Positions 59,726-64,000 of a DNA stretch of 64,000 nucleotides are shown in pieces. The position numbers were made by a program, and so were the translations under genes. This stretch comes from Methanomassiliicoccales archaeon. Lineage in GTDB: Archaea > Thermoplasmatota > Thermoplasmata > Methanomassiliicoccales > UBA472. Each line of letters opens with the position of its first letter. The stretch's first letter is position 1. Location: positions 23,819 through 87,818 of the forward strand of contig DASXVU010000007.1 in the NCBI GenBank assembly GCA_036504055.1, read 5' to 3'. The notes under the pieces were generated by a model. That model was given only the letters and a program-made list of their open reading frames with translations, was not told where the DNA came from and did not search any database.

Positions 59726-61546
59726 ATGGATTTTTCGAACGTTAACATCGGGGCAAGAATCATAGAAGCTATTACTTCAGGACTCTATGATGGGAATCTG
59801 AATTGTATTAGAGAGTATGTCCAAAACAGCATCGACGCTGGTGCCTCCGAGATCGAGATTCTCTTCTTAAATGGCGGCTCGGATTTAGTCATCAAGGATA
59901 ATGGATCTGGGATGGACAGGAAAGGACTCGAAACGGCCCTTGGAATTGGGATATCAGATAAGGGAGAGGATGATGTCGGGTGGAGGGGCATAGGGTTTTG
60001 GAGCGGAGTCTCGGCGGCGAGTAAAATTGTGGTTATAACAAAGACGAAGGGTGGCGAAAAACTTCGATTGGTGATCAACTGCGAGATGATCAAAAGAGGG
60101 TATTCAGGTAATTCGCCGGTCCTAGAGGTCCTCTCTTCGTCTACTGGTGAGGTAGAACCCCTAAAGCTGGGAAAGGATGAATCATTGACCAATGATCACT
60201 ACACCGAGATCAGGTTAGAATCAATACCGGGGCCTCAAAGGACAATCTACAGGGAACATGACATAATCTCCTATCTACAAAAGAATGTGCCAGCAAAGTT
60301 CGACGCATCGATGTTCAAGCTTGCATATCAAATCGACGATTATCTCAAAGAGAAAGGCGTCAAGGAGATTAGGACCAGAATTCATTTCCAATCAGATGAA
60401 ATACGGATGGAGATTTTCAAGCCGCCATTCAAGAACGATATTTACTTCGATAAATTCACGCCGAAGGAGTTCTATGTGGAGACTAAGGAAGGGAAAAAGC
60501 TCGCGGCAGTCGGATGGTTCGTTACGAGCAAGAAGAACCGGGCGTTGGCATGGCCTGATGGCGGGGTTTTCTTTAAAAAGAAGCATTTCACGATAGGTGA
60601 CGAAAATCTGGTTAAAAGACAGACCGATGGAGCGACATACAGCCAATGGCAATACGGTGAGATTCACATTATCGATCCAGGTATCAAAGAGAACGCCCCA
60701 CGAAACCTGTTTGAGACATCTGAAATAACTGACAAATTAATGACCCAGGTTGGAGACTTTCTCCTTCAATTACAGGTCATGAACAGGCACGTCTCCGCGC
60801 GAACAGCATCCAACCAGGTCACCAGGATTAGAAAAGCGTTGGATAAGGGAAATCTCAACGACGCGAAAGAGGAAATCGAAAAAGCGCAGGGAAAGTTCCG
60901 ATCAGTAGTTAGCTTTCCGACCGACCCCTCACTTCAACCAATGAAAGAAGTGATCGATTCGACCTCTTGCGAACAGAGAGACATAGTCGGAGCATTCCAA
61001 GAGGAACTAAAAGAGAAAAAAGATGAAGGTCGAACTGACCGACAAATAGCCAAATCAAGCATGGACGCGGTATTAGATGGCCTTCACCCTGTGGTCAGAG
61101 GAGAGATTGCCGGTAAGAGAACGAGAAAGGGATTGAAGGACCCCGCTATGCAAATAACGGACGCGATCGTGGGCATATTGAAAGAAAAGACGGGACTGAC
61201 CGAATCCGAGCTTAGCGATTTGACCAAGGTAGCCTTCGATTATTATTCGGTCGAAAGAGCACCGGGAAGCAAAGGTCCTTTGATAACGATTGTCGGTCAA
61301 TTCGATCTCAAAGGGAGTGATAAAGATGCTCAAAGATTGGCCTCAAGGAATAGGCGATTCGGTCTCGCAATTTCGACGTTCCATGATCTCCTAGTCAACA
61401 TGGATAAACATTCCAAAGGGAAGAAGCAGTTTGAGTGGTTTGAAAAGGCGACCGAAGCAGAGAGGGACATCATGATGGCGGAAGCAATCGCTGCTGTAGA
61501 TTTGATGTACAGAATACTCGACAAAGCGGAGAAGTTCGGTCCATGA
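59726..61546 (+). CDS. GHKL (Hsp90/MutL-type) ATPase
   Basis: A 606-residue protein from ATG 59726. The N-terminal ATPase motifs are clear: 'EYVQNSIDAGASEI' (Glu30, Asn34, Asp37), 'KDNGSGM' (58-63) and 'GWRGIG' (85-90). The middle has a possible transducer part ('WFVTSKKNRALAWP') and the last third is helical. It is not canonical Hsp90, MutL or topoisomerase, as their later domains are not seen. The closest class is stand-alone HATPase proteins found in defence and MORC-like contexts. A TATA-like ATTAAATCT at 59691-59699 favours ATG 59726 over 59708. It is in the AT-rich module. Confidence 0.78.
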   Translation: MDFSNVNIGARIIEAITSGLYDGNLNCIREYVQNSIDAGASEIEILFLNGGSDLVIKDNGSGMDRKGLETALGIGISDKGEDDVGWRGIGFWSGVSAASKIVVITKTKGGEKLRLVINCEMIKRGYSGNSPVLEVLSSSTGEVEPLKLGKDESLTNDHYTEIRLESIPGPQRTIYREHDIISYLQKNVPAKFDASMFKLAYQIDDYLKEKGVKEIRTRIHFQSDEIRMEIFKPPFKNDIYFDKFTPKEFYVETKEGKKLAAVGWFVTSKKNRALAWPDGGVFFKKKHFTIGDENLVKRQTDGATYSQWQYGEIHIIDPGIKENAPRNLFETSEITDKLMTQVGDFLLQLQVMNRHVSARTASNQVTRIRKALDKGNLNDAKEEIEKAQGKFRSVVSFPTDPSLQPMKEVIDSTSCEQRDIVGAFQEELKEKKDEGRTDRQIAKSSMDAVLDGLHPVVRGEIAGKRTRKGLKDPAMQITDAIVGILKEKTGLTESELSDLTKVAFDYYSVERAPGSKGPLITIVGQFDLKGSDKDAQRLASRNRRFGLAISTFHDLLVNMDKHSKGKKQFEWFEKATEAERDIMMAEAIAAVDLMYRILDKAEKFGP

Positions 61547-61630
61547 ACAGGATCTCTAAGTCCCTGGTCAAAGGGATCCTTTCGCTGGATATTTGGGAAA
61601 TCTATTAATTCGCGGGAAGTATTTACAACC

Positions 61631-62728
61631 ATGAACATTCTCCTGGTCGAACCAGATTACTATTCCAAGTATCCACCCCTCGGCCTGTTAAAACTTGCTT
61701 CATATCACCGGTCCAGGGGAGATAACGTAAGATTGGTGAGGGGGACAGAAAGTTTAACGGACTTTAATCCGGACATAGTAAAAGTGACATCGCTATTCAC
61801 CTATGCTTGGAAGCCAGTGCATGAGGCAATTGATTTCTTCCAGAATGAATTCGATGACGCCTCGATTGAAATTGGCGGCATTTACGCTTCTTTGCTACCC
61901 GATAATATAAGGAAGGAATTTCCGAAGGTGGCGATTCACAATGGTCTTTTCGAAGAAGCTGAAGGTTACCTCCCAGCATATGATCTATTGAAAACTGTGG
62001 ACAAATGGAAGTCCTGGAACTCCTCCATTTTGTTCACATCCAGAGGTTGCATCCGAAATTGTCCTTTTTGCGTGGTGCCACGGATTGAAGGAAAGCTGAG
62101 GTCCGTTGCCGAGAGTGTTCGACAAATAATTCACCCAGATCATAAAAGGGTGATCATTTGGGACAACAACTTCCTGGCATCACCAGACTGGCGCAAGGTT
62201 ATTGACATTTTTGAGGATATGGGAGTAGAGGTTGATTTTAACCAAGGTTTGGATGCTCGCCTCGTCGATGAAGAAGTAGCTAAAATGTTGAAGTCGACGA
62301 AAGCTAAACTCATTAGAATGGCTTACGATATTCCACAGGAGAAAGTCGCCGTTACAAGAGCAGTTTCACTTCTTGAGGATCAGGGTTTCAAGAAGAGGAA
62401 AATCCTCTTTTATGTTCTACATAACTTCTACGACGAAACCAATGGAAATGGAGACACACCTCAAGACTTTCTAGAGAGAATCAGGTACCTAGGCGACCTC
62501 GGTTGTTCCTCGTACCCGATGCGCTATATCCCTCCTGATTCGCTTAGTAAGAATAGCTACATTTCTCCTTACTGGTCTTCGGATCAGCTTGACCTTGTTG
62601 CAAAGGCCAGAAGAGTGATAGGGTTTGGGGGGGCATTCCCCCCTTATGAAGGGTTGGTCAAGAAATTGAACGATGCGAAAAGTTTCGAGGAAGCGTTTAC
62701 CTTGCGTCCAGTCCAACAAATCTGTTGA
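61631..62728 (+). CDS. Radical-SAM protein with B12-binding-like N-terminus
   Basis: A 365-residue protein. The N-terminal 110 residues look like a cobalamin-binding Rossmann fold ('NILLVEPDYYSKYPPLGLLKL', given as ILLVEPDYYSKYPP), but the usual DxHxxG cobalamin motif is not visible. The radical-SAM motif is 'CIRNCPFC' (Cys140, Cys144, Cys147). The C-terminal 100 residues are helical and end in Cys. Substrate is unknown. It follows the GHKL gene by about 85 bases on the same strand, so it may be part of the same module. Confidence 0.8.
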   Translation: MNILLVEPDYYSKYPPLGLLKLASYHRSRGDNVRLVRGTESLTDFNPDIVKVTSLFTYAWKPVHEAIDFFQNEFDDASIEIGGIYASLLPDNIRKEFPKVAIHNGLFEEAEGYLPAYDLLKTVDKWKSWNSSILFTSRGCIRNCPFCVVPRIEGKLRSVAESVRQIIHPDHKRVIIWDNNFLASPDWRKVIDIFEDMGVEVDFNQGLDARLVDEEVAKMLKSTKAKLIRMAYDIPQEKVAVTRAVSLLEDQGFKKRKILFYVLHNFYDETNGNGDTPQDFLERIRYLGDLGCSSYPMRYIPPDSLSKNSYISPYWSSDQLDLVAKARRVIGFGGAFPPYEGLVKKLNDAKSFEEAFTLRPVQQIC

Positions 62729-62750
62729 ACAAGACGGTCATAATCGAGTA

Positions 62751-62969
62751 CTAACACCTCCGGCATTCCCCGCACTTCGCCCCGTCGAAAGAGTCCCTAC
62801 GGTATCCAATCTCCCTTAGGATCTCCGCATTGTTGCTCGACTTCATCTCAAGCATGACGTTCTGGAACCTTCTGAGGACGAAGCAGCGATCGGCCGCACC
62901 CTCGCCCATCTCGTTCACCAGGTCGTCGATCATCGCCTCGAGCGCCTTCTCTAACTTGACCTCTTCCAT
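62751..62969 (-). CDS. Small protein with C-terminal CxxC pair
   Basis: A 72-residue helical protein ending 'AKCGECRRC'. Four Cys or fewer may bind zinc. It is not recognised. ATG 62969 follows GGAAGTG. It is convergent with the radical-SAM gene and separated by 22 bases. Confidence 0.62.
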   Translation of the reverse strand: MEEVKLEKALEAMIDDLVNEMGEGAADRCFVLRRFQNVMLEMKSSNNAEILREIGYRRDSFDGAKCGECRRC

Positions 62970-63050
62970 ATGTTCACTTCCTTGAGTGGGGCACCGAGAT
63001 AGAGGTTAAGGGGATTGCGGGGGGAGGGGAGCGAAAGTACCAACAATCGA

Positions 63051-63179
63051 TTATTTTTTCTTCTTAGGCTCCTCTTTTGGTGGCGGTGGCGTATATGGAA
63101 TATGTGGTGTATCGCCTGAAATCGGAACATCGTAGTTATCATTTTTCGGTTTCTCTTTCTCCTTCTTAATTTCTGTCAT
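63051..63179 (-). CDS. 42-residue Lys/Pro-rich protein
   Basis: A short gene, 'MTEIKKEKEKPKN' and then 'PPPPKEEPKKKK', which is likely disordered. GGAGAG sits just upstream of the ATG and TTATAT lies about 26 bases from it, so expression is credible. Function unknown. Confidence 0.55.
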   Translation of the reverse strand: MTEIKKEKEKPKNDNYDVPISGDTPHIPYTPPPPKEEPKKKK

Positions 63180-63276
63180 ATATTCTCTCCTATTCTATAA
63201 CAATATAAGAGAAATGTTTTACATTCTAAAGAATATTTGCATCCAAACCGATAACTCTAGTAAAATATTAAAAGGT

Positions 63277-63612
63277 TCAAAAAGGACCTGAGAGGACCAT
63301 CAAGACTTCCGTTTGCTCCTTCAATCCATCCGAAGTAAGCCACGAGCTCATGAATCCTAACGAAACATCACCACCTCCCCCAGCCTTAGTATTCCATCTC
63401 CACCCAAAGCCGATCAATCTCTCGATCGTGTTGATCACTATCCCATCCCCGAGCACGATCTCATACTCGTCAAGAGAGACCTCCCGCAGCTGCGAGAATT
63501 CGTATAACAAGGATGTCGCCTTGTAGTATGCAAGCTCCAGGTCCGTGTTCACGATAAGGGAATTGCCCTCGAGGTCCTCGATCTTCCACGGGCCGGCCGC
63601 GTTCCAATCCAT
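63277..63612 (-). CDS. Small protein, unknown
   Basis: A 111-residue soluble protein beginning 'MDWNAAGPWKIED'. It looks alpha-beta with a Gly-rich stretch ('AGGGGDV'). No family is recognised. It is separated from neighbours by AT-rich gaps, so it may be monocistronic. Confidence 0.6.
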   Translation of the reverse strand: MDWNAAGPWKIEDLEGNSLIVNTDLELAYYKATSLLYEFSQLREVSLDEYEIVLGDGIVINTIERLIGFGWRWNTKAGGGGDVSLGFMSSWLTSDGLKEQTEVLMVLSGPF

Positions 63613-63807
63613 GAATGGAGAACCAAGACAGGAGGTGATAGGCGTTGTGGGGAGGGATGGATGAAAGTGTGTCGTTGATAATCGTCCCTAAACGAACTTA
63701 ACCTTCCTCCGTTAATTGGCAATGGCGCGGCCGGCCGCGAGATGATCTCCTGAGGACCACCCGTGACCCAATGCACCGCCGGCCGTGCTAATCCATATTG
63801 GTTCATC

Positions 63808-64000
63808 ATGTCGGAAGGGAAAATGGATTTGCCTGGCAAGACTATCATCATCAAAAAAGCGGTGACCTATGACGGTCCAATCAGGATCGTCGTCACCGCG
63901 TGCCCAAAATGCGGCCGGAGGTTGATGAAGGGGATGACGAAGTGCCCAAAATGCGATCAGAATCTACAAAACAACTTAGTCCTCATCAATGACAGGGCGG
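63808..64000 (+). CDS. Zinc-ribbon protein, truncated by the window edge
   Basis: An open frame from ATG 63808 to the edge, 64 residues seen. 'ACPKCGRRLM' and 'KCPKCDQNL' form a zinc ribbon after about 28 residues that contain 'MDLPGKTIIIKKAV'. The rest is out of view, so family and length are unknown. Confidence 0.6.
   Translation, partial: MSEGKMDLPGKTIIIKKAVTYDGPIRIVVTACPKCGRRLMKGMTKCPKCDQNLQNNLVLINDRA

Larger units (their letters stand above)
54637..64000. mobile_element. Integrated element next to tRNA-Trp (right end beyond the window)
   Basis: A tyrosine integrase gene sits beside the tRNA and reads toward it. Behind it lies a compact run of very short minus-strand genes, then an AT-richer plus-strand module of larger genes, a pattern unlike the host genes to the left. 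No housekeeping gene is recognised after 54.7 kb. I searched by eye for a repeat of the tRNA 3' end and found none up to 64000, so the right boundary is not in view. No capsid, terminase or replication protein is recognised, so virus versus plasmid origin is open. Confidence 0.75.

Noticed and set aside
1..64000. CRISPR arrays, insertion sequences and rRNA genes
   Set aside because: I looked for evenly spaced repeats, transposase motifs and rRNA and saw none.
63000..64000. A right-hand copy of the tRNA-Trp 3' end
   Set aside because: No run resembling the T-arm and acceptor (TTCAAATCCCAG...) is visible before 64000, so no second attachment site is claimed.

Overview
The window is archaeal and most resembles Thermoplasmatota, probably a relative of Methanomassiliicoccales. 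The evidence is archaeal-type translation genes (aRF1, S3Ae, L37e, L41e, D-aminoacyl-tRNA deacylase, tRNAs with bulge-helix-bulge introns), PurP, pyruvoyl-dependent arginine decarboxylase, HdrCB, TATA boxes about 25 bases before many start codons, and V4R/DUF835 and winged-helix/TPR regulators. Assignment to an order is inference, because there is no rRNA gene and no methanogenesis marker other than HdrCB.

From 1 to about 54.6 kb the sequence is an ordinary GC-rich chromosome with short operons on both strands. In order it holds: the edge of a DUF4011 helicase; a TIM-barrel endonuclease-like protein with 6-phospho-3-hexuloisomerase; a four-gene ubiquitin-like conjugation cassette (JAMM protease, E2, Ub-like protein, E1; 2.9-5.2 kb); TerC; a translation block (TrpRS, TrmO, PheRS alpha, DtdA, UMP kinase, aRF1, ArgRS); lipoate ligase and PurP; an MgtE-like transporter divergent from two PhoU-TrkA_C proteins; adenylate kinase; acetyltransferases with a split RLAN/RimK ATP-grasp pair (22.6-26.4 kb); redox and membrane proteins; a Rab-like small GTPase next to a V4R-DUF835 protein (34.5-35.9 kb); a PAC2 protein and an M16 protease; hydrogenase-type maturation protease; HdrCB; S3Ae; a Get3/ArsA ATPase; an acetate transporter; dihydroorotase; LSm-L37e-PurF; QueG-like, Rieske and nitroreductase genes; and a tRNA-Arg/L41e/tRNA-Trp cluster.

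From 54.6 kb to the right edge lies an integrated element abutting the 3' end of tRNA-Trp. A tyrosine integrase reads toward the tRNA. Behind it is a minus-strand run of tiny, often overlapping genes, many with paired cysteines, plus a winged-helix protein and an AbrB-like protein. A visibly AT-richer plus-strand module follows: winged-helix regulator, DUF2321 zinc-ribbon protein, GHKL ATPase and radical-SAM protein. A few small genes run to the edge. No second attachment site is visible, so the element probably continues beyond the window.

The most interesting features are the complete ubiquitin-like cassette with an Rpn11/CSN5-like JAMM motif, the GTPase/V4R pair (V4R is related to the TRAPP subunit Bet3), two unusual intron-bearing tRNAs (a T-loop intron in tRNA-Arg and a C/D guide RNA inside the tRNA-Trp intron), and the uncharacterised GHKL/DUF2321/radical-SAM cargo.
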